NCBI GenBank assembly: GCA_021732085.1
Contig: JAKFVQ010000019.1
Span: 62,001-126,000, forward strand
Length of the DNA stretch: 64,000 nt
Reading direction: 5' to 3'
Source: Candidatus Obscuribacterales bacterium
GTDB taxonomy: Bacteria > Cyanobacteriota > Vampirovibrionia > Obscuribacterales > Obscuribacteraceae
The notes under the pieces are model-generated. The model had not been told where the DNA came from. It ran no database searches and saw nothing but the letters and a program-made list of their open reading frames with translations. A program made the position numbers and the translations under genes. Below are positions 51,460-61,700 of this stretch, piece after piece. Numbering within the stretch: the first letter of the stretch is position 1; each line of letters begins with the position of its first letter.

Positions 51460-51753
51460 ATGGAGCGCCCAGCGATTAGCGAAAACAGCGCCGGTTGGAT
51501 GGCCTGTGTATGGATTTCTTTTTCAATGTCCGTAGGTCTGACGGCGGCAGGCATTTATCGTATGCCCGCTGACCTCTGGATAAAAGGGTATATGTTGATG
51601 GGCTTGATGTTCACTGTCGGTTCCTGTTTCACTTTATCAAAAACGCTTCGCGATAATCACGAAGCAAGAAAATTGATCAACAGAGTTTCGGAAGCCAAAA
51701 CGGAACGTATATTACATGATTTCGAAATGAAGGATACCCGCATAGCCGCTTGA
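51460..51753 (+). CDS. YiaA/YiaB-family inner membrane protein
   Basis: The start follows AAGGAG. The 97-residue protein has two transmembrane helices (about 14-33 and 43-60). It carries the YiaAB two-helix signature: GWMACVWISFSMSVGL, then WIKGYMLMGLMFTVGSCFTLSKTLRDN. A charged helical tail follows. Members are small inner-membrane proteins of unknown function. Dispersed GC-rich repeats fill the space after it. Confidence 0.8.
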   Translation: MERPAISENSAGWMACVWISFSMSVGLTAAGIYRMPADLWIKGYMLMGLMFTVGSCFTLSKTLRDNHEARKLINRVSEAKTERILHDFEMKDTRIAA

Positions 51754-51787
51754 CGAGCTATCGAAGCAGCTCCGGAACTAACAGGAC

Positions 51788-51905
51788 GCGTTTGTTCTCA
51801 CGGAGTATGCGCGAAAGCAGAATCCAACGGACGTAACCCGAGCGTTTGTTCTTAGCGGAGGATGCGGAGACGCAGAATGCGGCGGGAGCGTCCGGAGCGT
51901 TTAAA
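51788..51905. repeat. Tandem 54-bp repeats related to the 12.7-kb family
   Basis: GCGTTTGTTCT occurs at 51788 and 51842 (54 bp apart), and a third GCGTTT starts at 51897. The units share CGGAGxATGCG and AGCAGAAT / ACGCAGAAT segments. The end reads GAGCGTCCGGAGCGTTTAAATC, the reverse complement of which matches the TTTAAAACGCTCCGGAGC core found at 12685-12696. The array lies between two genes on opposite strands. Confidence 0.8.
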
Positions 51906-52922
51906 TCAAAACGCTAGAACGATTTTTCCGAAGTGGGAGCCGCTTTCCATCGTTTTCAACGCATCAGAAATCTCTTCGACTTTGAATCCCTTATCAATGA
52001 TCGGTGAAACTTTATTTGCATCGATCGCGGCATTCATGCGTTCGAACATTTCACGTGATCCGACAAAGATTCCTTGAAGGCGTATTCCCTTCATCAGGAG
52101 CTTTGTTGGATCAAATGCTCCGTCTGTAAGTCTTCCGATCATACTGATATGACCGCCTGGTTTAACTGCTTTGACGGAGCGATCAAGTGTTCCGGCGCCA
52201 CCAACTTCGATGACGTGATCAACGCCTTCGGGGAAATGTTTCAGCAATTCTTTGTCCCAGTCTGGATGAGTTTTGTAATTAATGCAGACGTCGGCGCCCA
52301 GTTGTTTGGCGCGTTCTAGCTTCTCATCAGAGCTTGACGTGATCGCAACAAGTGCGCCTGCGGCCTTTGCAAATTGCATCGCAAAAATTGATACGCCACC
52401 GGTTCCAAGGGCAAGGACTCTTGATCCTGGCCTAATATCTCCCGCTTCGAACATTGCATTCCATGCCGTGACGGCTGCGCAAGGCAGTGTAGCTGCTTCT
52501 TCGTAAGTTAAGTGATCGGGAATTCTAAGCAGCCCGCTCTCATCGAATATTGCTTCGTTTTGTAGCACGCCATCGATTGCACCACCAAGAGCACTTTTTC
52601 CTGCATTTGCGTCGAGTTGACCAGCGATCCATTTTTGCATGAAGATTGGCGTAACTCTGTCTCCGCGCTTAAATCGTGTGACGGCGCTGCCAACTTCCAG
52701 AACCTCGCCGGCTCCATCGGAGAGCGGAACAAGGGGCAATTTTAGATTTCGGCTGTATAGACCCTTGGCAATGAGAAAGTCGCGGAAATTCAGCGAAACT
52801 GCTTTCATCTTGAGGAGAACATCATGAGAACCTAATGCAGGCAGCTGGCGATCGCGCGGCGTAATCTTTTCCAGGCTGTAGTCCGTTAGTTCAAAGGCGC
52901 GCGTGGTCGTTTGTGTAGGCAT
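51906..52922 (-). CDS. Zinc-independent MDR oxidoreductase (quinone reductase-like)
   Basis: The ATG at 52922 follows GGAGG; the longer start at 52955 has no such support. The 338-residue protein is a medium-chain dehydrogenase lacking zinc ligands. Its nucleotide motif is LALGTGGVSIFAMQFAKAAGALV, with the following SSDEKLERAKQLGAD. The N-terminal SLNFRDFLIAKGLY and LPCAAVTAWNAMFE are typical of the quinone oxidoreductase branch. It likely uses NADPH to reduce a quinone or enone. No neighbour indicates a pathway. It ends inside the dispersed repeat region. Confidence 0.85.
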   Translation of the reverse strand: MPTQTTTRAFELTDYSLEKITPRDRQLPALGSHDVLLKMKAVSLNFRDFLIAKGLYSRNLKLPLVPLSDGAGEVLEVGSAVTRFKRGDRVTPIFMQKWIAGQLDANAGKSALGGAIDGVLQNEAIFDESGLLRIPDHLTYEEAATLPCAAVTAWNAMFEAGDIRPGSRVLALGTGGVSIFAMQFAKAAGALVAITSSSDEKLERAKQLGADVCINYKTHPDWDKELLKHFPEGVDHVIEVGGAGTLDRSVKAVKPGGHISMIGRLTDGAFDPTKLLMKGIRLQGIFVGSREMFERMNAAIDANKVSPIIDKGFKVEEISDALKTMESGSHFGKIVLAF

Positions 52923-53140
52923 CTTTCCTCCAGCTTTCGAAGCGGCGTTGTTCACCTTAGAGTTCCAATCCCGTTGGGGTCCGCCTATTGTCCCCCGGAT
53001 TCGCCGTACTGCCGTCCGAATTTGCCTTGAATTAAGACTGTCTATTTATTGTTGCTCTTTGGGTAGGCTGATATGTTTAAGAATCCTGGCTAGCTAAGGT
53101 TCGAGTACTACCAGTAATGTTGAGCAGTCAATTTAGGCAA

Positions 53141-54967
53141 TTACGACTGCAGCCGCTCTTCAATCTCTTGAAGACGAGCTTTCATCGCGGTCCGTTCGCT
53201 TGGGAAGAGATGAGGTAGTCTGATCCAACATGCATAAAGTGTGTGCTCCCAGCAACAGAAGCCAAAATTCGGTCTGTACTTAGATAATTTTTCAAACGCC
53301 TCACCAATTTTTGGTGAATAGCGTTCCTGCTCGCGCGCTAAGTAAGCCATTGCTCTTATAGCTGCTTGTGTTGTCCAATCAGAGGGTCCATAAAGTAGCG
53401 ACAAGAGTGCTTCTTTTCTCTCTGAGCCATCCCAACCTTCATCAATGTTTGCCAATACCTGAGCACAAGCCAATTGAACACGCGGGACCCACACTAATGC
53501 AGTCCAACCTTCTGGCATTTGTGGCGGATGAACCATGCAAGCCAATATCTCTGGCACCATCTTCGGCCCTAGCTCCGCTGCAATCCATGTCGCTGAGGCC
53601 CAGTTCTTATCTTCTTCGTAAAAAGTATTTGTTATTGCCGCAATCAGTTTCGACGTCTTCGCACTCGGCGCCGGCAGCGCTGCTTCCGGTGTCTTATCCT
53701 TGTACTTCCAGAGAACATATTTGACCTTTGGAATAACTGGAAATCGCGGATCCGGACGTGGGATATCTGTCGGCGTTACTTCAATTTTGAGATCATGTTT
53801 CAAAGCCGCCATGTCCATACTGAAAGCTAGAAAATTACTGGGCGCTTCAATAGAACTAGTCTTAAACTTAATTACGCCCTTTGGCGCTTGTGTGCGATCC
53901 TTCATAACTTGTCCAGCAAGCTGAACAATCATGCCTGCCATTGCGTCGCTTGGTCGGGGCAATCCACCGAACTCTCTGAAAAACAATTCGTGGGCTCGTC
54001 CGTTATTTTGCTCGCCTAATTTTGCCATTTCATCAAGGAATGCTTCATTCATTGAAAGCTTGAACTTGCAAAACAATGCAGAAGGCAAAGCCCATTCATG
54101 TTCGGGCTGGGTTTGAAGAATATCTTCGTACCAGGCCAGTGCAGTTTTGTAATCTTGCTGCTCAAAAAACATATCGCCAATTTCCGTTTTGGCTACAGCC
54201 TCGCCTTCTGGCACTGTCATCGCCGTCTTAAAGGCTCCCAAAGCTGCGTTTACATCGCCCTTCGCCTTCAAAACTAAGCCAAGCGCTGCTGCCATGTTCC
54301 AACTCTTGTCGCGAGCCATGTATTTCCGCGCAGCTTCTTGTGCTTCATCAAACATTCCGGCTTTACGAAGAATGCCTATGCGCAATGTGTTAGCACGTGT
54401 CTCTGTTGTTGGATGAAGCGCATCGAATTTATTGACGAGTCTTGCCCAGCGCTCCAAGTGCTTCAATCCCTTCATTGTCGAATTCTTCGCTTCAGGATTT
54501 GTGTGCAGCACGAGAGAGAAAATGCGCCAGCCCATGATATCGGAAACTTGCTCTAGGACGCCTGCTTGTTCCAACCATGGAAGGGCCCAGTTATTCAGAT
54601 AACCTGAATCTGGCTTTGCATGAACTACATCGAAAAGGAGATCTAGTGCTTCATCCACCCGGCCCATTCGAAACCAGATGTAGGCTCTAACGGCTTCGGT
54701 CGAGAAATAGAGCTCCTCGCCTTTAGGAAATAGACTTTCTGGATCAGGTTGAGCGGCGCTCAAGTAGCGTTCGAGAAGCGCAATCCATTCGGAATTGCCT
54801 GGATCAAATGTAAGTAAATTCGAGACATGATTCGCACCGTGTCTTAGATCGCCGCTGGCTTCAATAATTGATTTGGCCACAAAAAATTCAAACTCGGGGC
54901 TGCCGACACGCAATTGCACTTCCGGATGTTTGCATCCTGCTTGTTGCAATGTTTGTTCGTTTTCCAT
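53141..54967 (-). CDS. Large TPR protein with HEAT-like C terminus
   Basis: The 608-residue protein lacks signal and membrane segments, so it is cytoplasmic. The first 330 residues carry TPR-like repeats (for example TRANTLRIGILRKAGMFDEAQEAARKYM, AVAKTEIGDMFFEQQDYKTALAWYEDIL). A beta-rich segment follows (about 350-420, KGVIKFKTSSIEAPSNFLAF). The last 170 residues (WASATWIAAELGPKMVPEILACMV, WTTQAAIRAMAYLAREQ) look like HEAT repeats. It probably mediates protein-protein contacts. GGAGG lies 11 bp upstream of the start. Confidence 0.75.
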   Translation of the reverse strand: MENEQTLQQAGCKHPEVQLRVGSPEFEFFVAKSIIEASGDLRHGANHVSNLLTFDPGNSEWIALLERYLSAAQPDPESLFPKGEELYFSTEAVRAYIWFRMGRVDEALDLLFDVVHAKPDSGYLNNWALPWLEQAGVLEQVSDIMGWRIFSLVLHTNPEAKNSTMKGLKHLERWARLVNKFDALHPTTETRANTLRIGILRKAGMFDEAQEAARKYMARDKSWNMAAALGLVLKAKGDVNAALGAFKTAMTVPEGEAVAKTEIGDMFFEQQDYKTALAWYEDILQTQPEHEWALPSALFCKFKLSMNEAFLDEMAKLGEQNNGRAHELFFREFGGLPRPSDAMAGMIVQLAGQVMKDRTQAPKGVIKFKTSSIEAPSNFLAFSMDMAALKHDLKIEVTPTDIPRPDPRFPVIPKVKYVLWKYKDKTPEAALPAPSAKTSKLIAAITNTFYEEDKNWASATWIAAELGPKMVPEILACMVHPPQMPEGWTALVWVPRVQLACAQVLANIDEGWDGSERKEALLSLLYGPSDWTTQAAIRAMAYLAREQERYSPKIGEAFEKLSKYRPNFGFCCWEHTLYACWIRLPHLFPSERTAMKARLQEIEERLQS

Positions 54968-55087
54968 GCCGGCTCAAACCTCCGCTGCCGAGTCTGTTTC
55001 GACTTCAGTGGGTCCTGTCTGCTGCTTCATCTTGCCAACAGTGGCTCCAACGTAAGGGTCCCAGTTTATCAGCTTGAAGCCCGATTT

Positions 55088-55137
55088 CCCACATTTTCAA
55101 CTGTCCCAAGTGCGCTTCGGGAAGTTAAAAATGTGGG
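55088..55137. repeat. Large imperfect inverted repeat
   Basis: CCCACATTTT (55088-55097) pairs with AAAATGTGGG (55128-55137), AACT with AGTT, and TCCC with GGGA. This gives an 18-bp stem with one mismatch and one bulged G around an 11-nt loop. It lies just beyond the 3' end of the minus-strand gene at 55168. There is no T-tract, so it may be a terminator, an mRNA-stabilising hairpin or a protein-binding site. Confidence 0.7.
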
Positions 55138-55167
55138 TTCGGAGTTGATTGGAGCTGCGGTCAGCGT

Positions 55168-55977
55168 TCAATCGAGGAACGCTACTGCTGTGGAGCGGTT
55201 CTCCGTATTCATCAACACACGATGCCATGTATCAAGAACGATTGTGGCATGATCCGGATGACGAATCTTACCTCGTACATAGACAGTTGGGTTGCGCTTC
55301 ATTTCAACCCAGCCGAAATTCTTCGCACGTGGCGTGCGATTGATTAATTTAGAGTACTGCTTCTGTGTCAATCCTTGTGGATACTTGGAGCAAACCATCA
55401 CCGATTCGCCACCAACACGGTATGCAAATTGCGCGATATGCGCCTTGCTTCCGCCGCCGGGGCGAACAAGCGGTTCATCTTTGCGGATGCGATGCTCTTC
55501 AGCAACTACTGCAGGAGCTGGAATGAAGAACCATTCGCCTTGACGTCTGAAAACAGATGTCTTGCGGCGATTGCGCTTTTCATTACTTTGACCTGCTTCA
55601 CGGGCTCTGATTTCTGCAGGCTTCAATGAAGCTTTTGCTGCTGAAACCGTGGAGACACCTGCCACTGATGCGACGAAGAGATGTCTTTCATCGTGACCAC
55701 AAAGAAAATGATTCTTTGAGATCAGCGAACCATCTCTATCGAGCAAACGAGCAAGAAGGACAAGGTGTCGATCTTGAGTTCTTACTTCGAGAACAGAGAG
55801 ATCGAGTGAGTTGTCACTTCCTTCGTTGACGGCAATTTCGAATAACTCTTCCTTGCCCTCAGTAATCACATCCAGGCGAACCGGAGTTCCCGCTGCGCGA
55901 GATTCGCGGTCGCTCAACTTCACAAAATTGACTTTGGCACCAATCTTTCGAAATTGACTTTCGACATTTGTAACCAT
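55168..55977 (-). CDS. Hypothetical protein of 269 residues
   Basis: The product has no signal peptide or membrane helix. The N-terminal half is beta-rich with many Asp/Glu (LDVITEGKEELFEIAVNE, VLEVRTQDRHLVLLARLL). The C-terminal half is basic and aromatic (RRQGEWFFIPAPAVVAEEHRIRKDEPLVRPGGGSKAHIAQFAYRVGGESVMVCS). It ends with HPDHATIVLDTWHRVL. I recognise no catalytic motif. The ribosome site is weak. The basic C-terminal part might bind nucleic acid. The gene is followed by the large inverted repeat. Confidence 0.6.
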   Translation of the reverse strand: MVTNVESQFRKIGAKVNFVKLSDRESRAAGTPVRLDVITEGKEELFEIAVNEGSDNSLDLSVLEVRTQDRHLVLLARLLDRDGSLISKNHFLCGHDERHLFVASVAGVSTVSAAKASLKPAEIRAREAGQSNEKRNRRKTSVFRRQGEWFFIPAPAVVAEEHRIRKDEPLVRPGGGSKAHIAQFAYRVGGESVMVCSKYPQGLTQKQYSKLINRTPRAKNFGWVEMKRNPTVYVRGKIRHPDHATIVLDTWHRVLMNTENRSTAVAFLD

Positions 55978-56544
55978 AAGTGTTATCTCAACCCTCTAGC
56001 GTTTGTTTTGTTTTGTGTAGAACCCTGAGGAGCGCGTGCAAAGCTATCAGCGTCAGCTGTCAGATATAACTGAACACCTGAGGCTAGTTGCAAAAAGATT
56101 GGCGCTAACACATTTGAAATCAGCGGAACTGTGCCCGCTAATTTGCGCGTGCGTTAGTAATTTGTTGACTGTCGTCGGGTCAACAAATCAATCTAATTAC
56201 AGAAATCAGAGCTATAGCAACAGCCTCTGCTGCGCTTTGCATGCGTCTTCTCATACGGACAATCAATGTGCGATTGCACCTTCTGCAAATGCAGAAAATG
56301 AATTATACAAAGCTGTCCTGATTGAAACTAAGTTTGCAGAAAGCCGATCTGCAGGTTCGTCGTCACAAGGAACATTTACACTCTCTGGTTCTCAGGTTTG
56401 AATCATGTTCCTCATGCTTGCACGTGACTGTGGCGAAGCCCACAATCGAATTTCTGCTACGCATGAGATTTCCTGAACATGATGTCACCTCGCTTAAATT
56501 TGAACCGTTCTTTCATTCTACCAATCAGCTAATGCATGTCAAGT
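55978..56544. other. Intergenic region with perfect inverted repeat
   Basis: About 570 bp without a convincing gene. TTTGTTGAC (56161-56169) and GTCAACAAA (56179-56187) are perfect 9-bp inverted repeats with a 9-nt loop, an operator-like size. A 121-codon GTG-initiated frame (56036-56401) exists after a GAGGAG site, but its composition is unconvincing. The promoter for the gene at 55168-55977 must lie here. Confidence 0.4.
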
Positions 56545-58452
56545 CTAATTCTGGTCTGCGTCACTGATTTTTGCATTTGTTGAAGATACCGATTCCTCTA
56601 CTGCTTGCTTTTGTAATTTAGCAAGTAGTGCTTGTTCTCTTTGTTCTGCTTCGGAGAGCGCACCTGCAAGTTCTTGCAATAGGTTCTCCACTCCAACTCC
56701 TTCATCTTCTTTAGTGGGCGCAAGTTGCGCCGACCCTGGAGGCCGTGTTGCGGAATCAACGAGACTCTTAATGCGCTTAGGCGTTTTGCGGACGAAATAC
56801 ACAATCATTGTGATCAGCACACTGCTGTTTAAAAGAATTGCGAACAGTCCTGCAATTAAAACTCTTTGTTGGCAGGTTCTGACTCGATCCTTTTCCACTT
56901 TGAGATCTTTCGATTCGTCTTTCTGAAGGTCGAATAGAAGGACCTGCTCCTTCTCAACTTTCTGAGCTAACTTAGCAAAAGAAGTCATCTTACCCATGAG
57001 CTCGCTAAAATCTGTGGAAATCCCTCCTTGGCTGGCAGGCATTGATTTTAGTTCTTGATAAACATCATCCATGGCTTCTTCGAAGAGTTCTTTGCGTTTG
57101 TTGAATCCAGCCAGCTTCTCTTTGTCTCCGCGAAGCAGGCGCGCTATTCTTCTAAAAGTTTGTTTCGTTCCGTCATTGTATCTTTTATAGGCCCTTAAGT
57201 GAGAGCCCTTTCGATCCATCAGAAATAGCTCGGACTCTCGATACATCCATGCAAGTTGAGTCGTTGCCATTCCATATTCATTGATAATACTGTTCTTGTT
57301 GATAAGTCTCTCGTTGGATTCATTGAAATCGATGAGACTGAAAAGAAGCACTATGGATGCCACTACAGATAGTGCTGATACCGAAAATAGGCTGATTACA
57401 AGAAGTGGAACATTAGTCTTGCGTTTTGCCAGATATTTCGCCTGAGCTAGGCTGAAAGCACTTCCAATTCTTGATACAAGTCCTGAGGCTTCGGAGAGTT
57501 CAATCTTCCTTAACTCCGCCTCAATCGATGCTGCACTCTGATACCGATCGGTAGGCGATTTCGCCAGGCACTTGAGAATAATTCCCTCCATCCTGTCTCT
57601 GACGGAAGCCTCTAAGTGGGGAGCAAGCAAGGGCGGTGGCGAGGCATTTATATGGCGATGAATTGTATCAAAGACAGTCTCACCCATGTACGGGGTATTT
57701 CCAGTAAGAGCTTCGAACATTACGCAACCCATTGCGTAAACGTCTGATCGCGGATCGACTGGAGCGCCTGTGCATTGCTCGGGGCTCATGTAGAGAGGGC
57801 TACCGAATAGTTCTCCGGTTTGAGTCAAGCGCTGCGAAGCTTCATTGTTTGGATCTACTAATTTTGCAATTCCGAAGTCCACGATCATTGCGCGATCTTT
57901 TCCTTCTTTCAGGATCATGATGTTGCTTGGTTTTAGATCGCGGTGAACTACGTTCTGCTGCTGCGCGTGTGCCAGAGCTGAGGCGACTTGTTGCATTATT
58001 GTCAGAAAACGATCGAGAGGGAGCGGACCTTCTTTCTTTAATATGTCGGACAAGGAAACTCCATCAAGGAAGTCCATTACCAAGAAGGGTGTGCCAGCAG
58101 AATCGACGCCGAAGTCGTGAACTGACAAGATGCTGCTGTGCTTTAAGGCGCCAGCCGCCTGCGCCTCTTGTTTCAATCGTTTCGACGTGACTTCGTCTTT
58201 GGCCAGCTTTTGGTGGAGTATTTTGACTGCAACAACCTTGCCCGTGACAATGTGCCGAGCTTTATAGACCTCGCTCATGCCGCCGCTGCCAAGAAACGCA
58301 GTTAATTCAAACTTGTCTGCAAGTATCTTGCCGGTCAGATCGTCTTCGACGTGGGCGACGGCCGCCTGGAGCTGGGATGAATCTTGCGCGAAACCAGCAG
58401 CGCCCAGGGAGACCGTCCTCTCAGCAATCCACTCTGTCTCGTCGCCACTCAT
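56545..58452 (-). CDS. Membrane Ser/Thr protein kinase (PknB-type) with extracytoplasmic sensor
   Basis: The 635-residue protein has a kinase domain (about 48-310) with the G-loop LGSGGMSEVY, ATP-binding K77, HRDLKPSN (H170, D172, N177), DFG (192-194) and MSPEQ. A transmembrane helix follows (about 350-372), then an extracytoplasmic helical domain (about 373-525) resembling CHASE3/four-helix sensors, a second helix (about 527-550) and a cytoplasmic Glu-rich tail. An AGGAGG site supports the start. The order kinase, helix, sensor, helix, tail differs from PASTA kinases, so the ligand is not peptidoglycan-like in any obvious way. Confidence 0.92.
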   Translation of the reverse strand: MSGDETEWIAERTVSLGAAGFAQDSSQLQAAVAHVEDDLTGKILADKFELTAFLGSGGMSEVYKARHIVTGKVVAVKILHQKLAKDEVTSKRLKQEAQAAGALKHSSILSVHDFGVDSAGTPFLVMDFLDGVSLSDILKKEGPLPLDRFLTIMQQVASALAHAQQQNVVHRDLKPSNIMILKEGKDRAMIVDFGIAKLVDPNNEASQRLTQTGELFGSPLYMSPEQCTGAPVDPRSDVYAMGCVMFEALTGNTPYMGETVFDTIHRHINASPPPLLAPHLEASVRDRMEGIILKCLAKSPTDRYQSAASIEAELRKIELSEASGLVSRIGSAFSLAQAKYLAKRKTNVPLLVISLFSVSALSVVASIVLLFSLIDFNESNERLINKNSIINEYGMATTQLAWMYRESELFLMDRKGSHLRAYKRYNDGTKQTFRRIARLLRGDKEKLAGFNKRKELFEEAMDDVYQELKSMPASQGGISTDFSELMGKMTSFAKLAQKVEKEQVLLFDLQKDESKDLKVEKDRVRTCQQRVLIAGLFAILLNSSVLITMIVYFVRKTPKRIKSLVDSATRPPGSAQLAPTKEDEGVGVENLLQELAGALSEAEQREQALLAKLQKQAVEESVSSTNAKISDADQN

Positions 58453-58732
58453 ATAATGCCATCCTCCTTTAATTTGATTCCCAGTCGGAGTGGAAGCAAA
58501 ACCCCAAAAAGCTGCGACTATTAAGCCTTGCCGCGATTATGAGATGATGGTCCCAGCGGTTTAATCGGCTTTGCTTGGCTTTCAGTATGATTTGCGAGCA
58601 ATCCAAGTGAAAAGCTTCGCGCTCGGCAGGGTAAACTGGTATATAGACCGATCGGAACATCGTTGCCGACTTATCGTTCCACTTGGCTTTGGCAACAGCG
58701 GTTAGAATGGAAACTCACATAGTGGTATCAGA

Positions 58733-61700
58733 ATGAATCTCAACATTCGCATCTTGTTCACGCTTGCAACCTTGACTATCCTTTCTTCTTGCACTGGAAG
58801 CAATGGTGAGCCAACAAGAGATGGCTCGGAGGATAGTCCGATTAAAGCAGAACAATCTCATCAACCTGGTGTTAGTAAGTATTCGCCCAAACAAAACTAC
58901 TATAATGGCGGGTCGGCAAAGGACGATTGGATAAAGAATCCCACGAAAGATCTGCCAAATCAAAGTCTATACACAGCAAGTAATAGCCGTTCAAATCTCA
59001 TTGACCACTTCATTGCCAATGATCCACCGCAGTTCATTCCACTGACTAGCTGGAAGTACGATTTCATCGCGGGAGAGCTGGCATTAAATGCGACGGATTT
59101 GCCGGAAGCCAAAAAGATGTTTGAGCTGTCCTTAGGCGAGGCTGCCAAAGAGAAAGATGCCTCTTCACGTTCTCACGTCGCCCTGTCAAAAGCGCGATTA
59201 GGATTAGTGGCTAGATTGAGCGATAATTACGACGAGGCAGAAAAATATTTCAAGGAATCATTAGCGCATCTGGAAGCGTCCGCTGCTGAGGATAATTTTG
59301 AGCTGGCGGCAATCATATCTCTGTATGAGTTAGCATTGATTAGCAGCAAGAAAAACGACTTGGAGTCTTCGTCGAAATGGCTTGAAAGACGTGTCGCGCT
59401 TCGTGAAAGATACCATGGTAGGTTCGCTGCCTCCCTTGCTGCGCTTCTAAATGACTATGGCAATAGTCTGTTCTATCAACGGAAATTTGCCGAGGCAGAG
59501 AAAGTCTATTTGCGCGCTCTGATCATAGCTGCTCGATTTACAAAAGACACTGATTATCGGAACATGGCTTTTTACAATCTGGCAAATTGTGCTTTTGCAG
59601 AGGGCAAGTATGCCGACGCCCTTGATTTGTACCAGCGCACTAATGACAGTCGAGCTTCCATGGCTCGGCGCTTGCAAGAGTGCCGAGACAAGATCGCAGT
59701 ATTACCGGATGCAGAGAAGAAGCCGAAAATTTTGCTCCCGGCGCTTGGCGATCCTTTGGTGTGGCGTCAACTGTTAGACTCTGCTCGGGTCCAATCTTCG
59801 TTCGATAAGAGTTGGGAAGCAAATAAAACTTTAGAAGCGGCCCTTGATGAAGCAAAGGCTATTTCTCCGAATGGGCAAGAGATCCCATCTACTCAAATTC
59901 TAATCGCTGATCTCTTGTTTCAGCAGCAGAACATTGATGAAGCAAGAAAGATGTATGAGGCTGTGTGGGATCGCCTTAAGGCAGACCCAAAGAATAAAGA
60001 ACAGGCATCCGAAGCGCTTTCGAGAATTCTCCTGTGTCAGCTCTGCAGGGGAGAGAGCACTGCCGCCGGTAATTCCTTAAAAGAACTCAGATCCAGAGCG
60101 TCATCAAATCTATGGATTAGTCTCATTCCCGTTCTTGAGCAATGTAACGAGAAACGGATGTTGAATTTTGATAACAGCGCTGACTCGCGCGAAGTTATGC
60201 TCGCTATAACGGATGAATGTGTGAAGCATGTGCCTAGTCAAAATACTATGAATCGAGCTGTCGCCATAGCAAATCGAGCGCGTGCCATTGGAAGAGCCGA
60301 TGACGAGAAGTGCTCTGAAATATTCAAACAAGCATTAGCGATAGCAGGGAAATCCTCAGATAAAGATCCATTGAGAATGTATAAACTCCAGATGAATGCT
60401 GGTTCGTATCTGATGGCGGCACAGCAATACGCTGACGCCGAGAAGTGCTTTAATGCTGCCCTGGCTTATGCTGAGAAAAATCCAGGAAAGGAAAATAGAG
60501 AGCTTCTAAATACGATTGAAATGACACGAGCTTTGTATTCCAACTGGAGGAAGCCCGATGAGGAGGAACTGCTTCTAAAAAGGAAGATAGCTTTGAATGG
60601 TGAACAAACTATCTCGCCTGAAAGTAAAGCGCTGGAAACAAAAAGCGAATTGCTCGATATGGCCCGGATTGCCCGAGCCAAAGGCGATCTTGTAAAAGCC
60701 GCGGAGTATCTTGAGAATGCTGCCAAAGCGGAGCAGGCAAATCCGAACAGTCCCCCCTCGGAGGTGCAGGACTTGATCACTGTCTACGAGCAGGCTGCCA
60801 ACTGGCCTCGAGTACAGTTTTGGCATGAGCAAATCGCGAGTCTGCTTCCAACCAAAAATGATCAACAGTATGACCAAGAACTTAATGCCGCTGCTGTATA
60901 CGCTGCAAAGTCCGGATCCTATGAAAAAGCTGCCAAGCTAATTCAAATTGTCATCAGTGACATGGAAAGCCGGCATGAAACTAAAGTACAGGATTTCGGG
61001 TGCGTTCAATCTACTCCGAGCTATCCCGACGCGGTGCGTTTATTGGGCAATTGCGTTATGGACGGTGAAAGTAATTATGACAAAGCATATTCGATTTACT
61101 CAAAGGAATTGAAATCGCTGCAGCCGGAATCAGGAAATGATCCTGTTGGGTCAACTGAAAAGGGTGACAATCGTCTACGCGTAGAATCAGACAGTCCAAG
61201 TCCTCGTCCTCAGTCTTCCCCTGGACAGCGGCATGTAAATTCGATAGGTCGAGGAGCCAGGCAGCTTCACCTGAGCAGCGAACAATTGACGAATCTCGTA
61301 ATTTGCTGCGATGCAATTGGCAATAAAGCGATAGCAGATAAATATAGGACGGAACTTAAATCACGACTAGATGATGCTATGAATCGCCAGCTGCGCTCGG
61401 ACAAAGGTATTTTCAATCCGCATTACGACAAAGCGCTTCTGCTACTAATGAAGGAAAAACGAAATAAGGACGACGAGCTTCAGTTAATGGGACTCGTGCC
61501 AAGGGTCCTGAACTCACCAACTATTTATTCGGGTAACGTAGATGGTCTGGCATTGCTAGAACGAGTGATCGCCTGGAAAATTCAGAAGGGTGAATCTGCA
61601 AGAAACGATCTCATCAATGACTACGGCGATTTGGTTGCACTTCTTATGAGTAATCGTCGCTTCAATGAAGCCGTTCCATATTCCACGCGTAAAATAGCGC

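Noticed and set aside
56036..56401. Plus-strand 121-codon GTG-initiated frame after GAGGAG
   Set aside because: Composition is not protein-like and no domain or operon context supports it; mentioned only as part of the intergenic entry.
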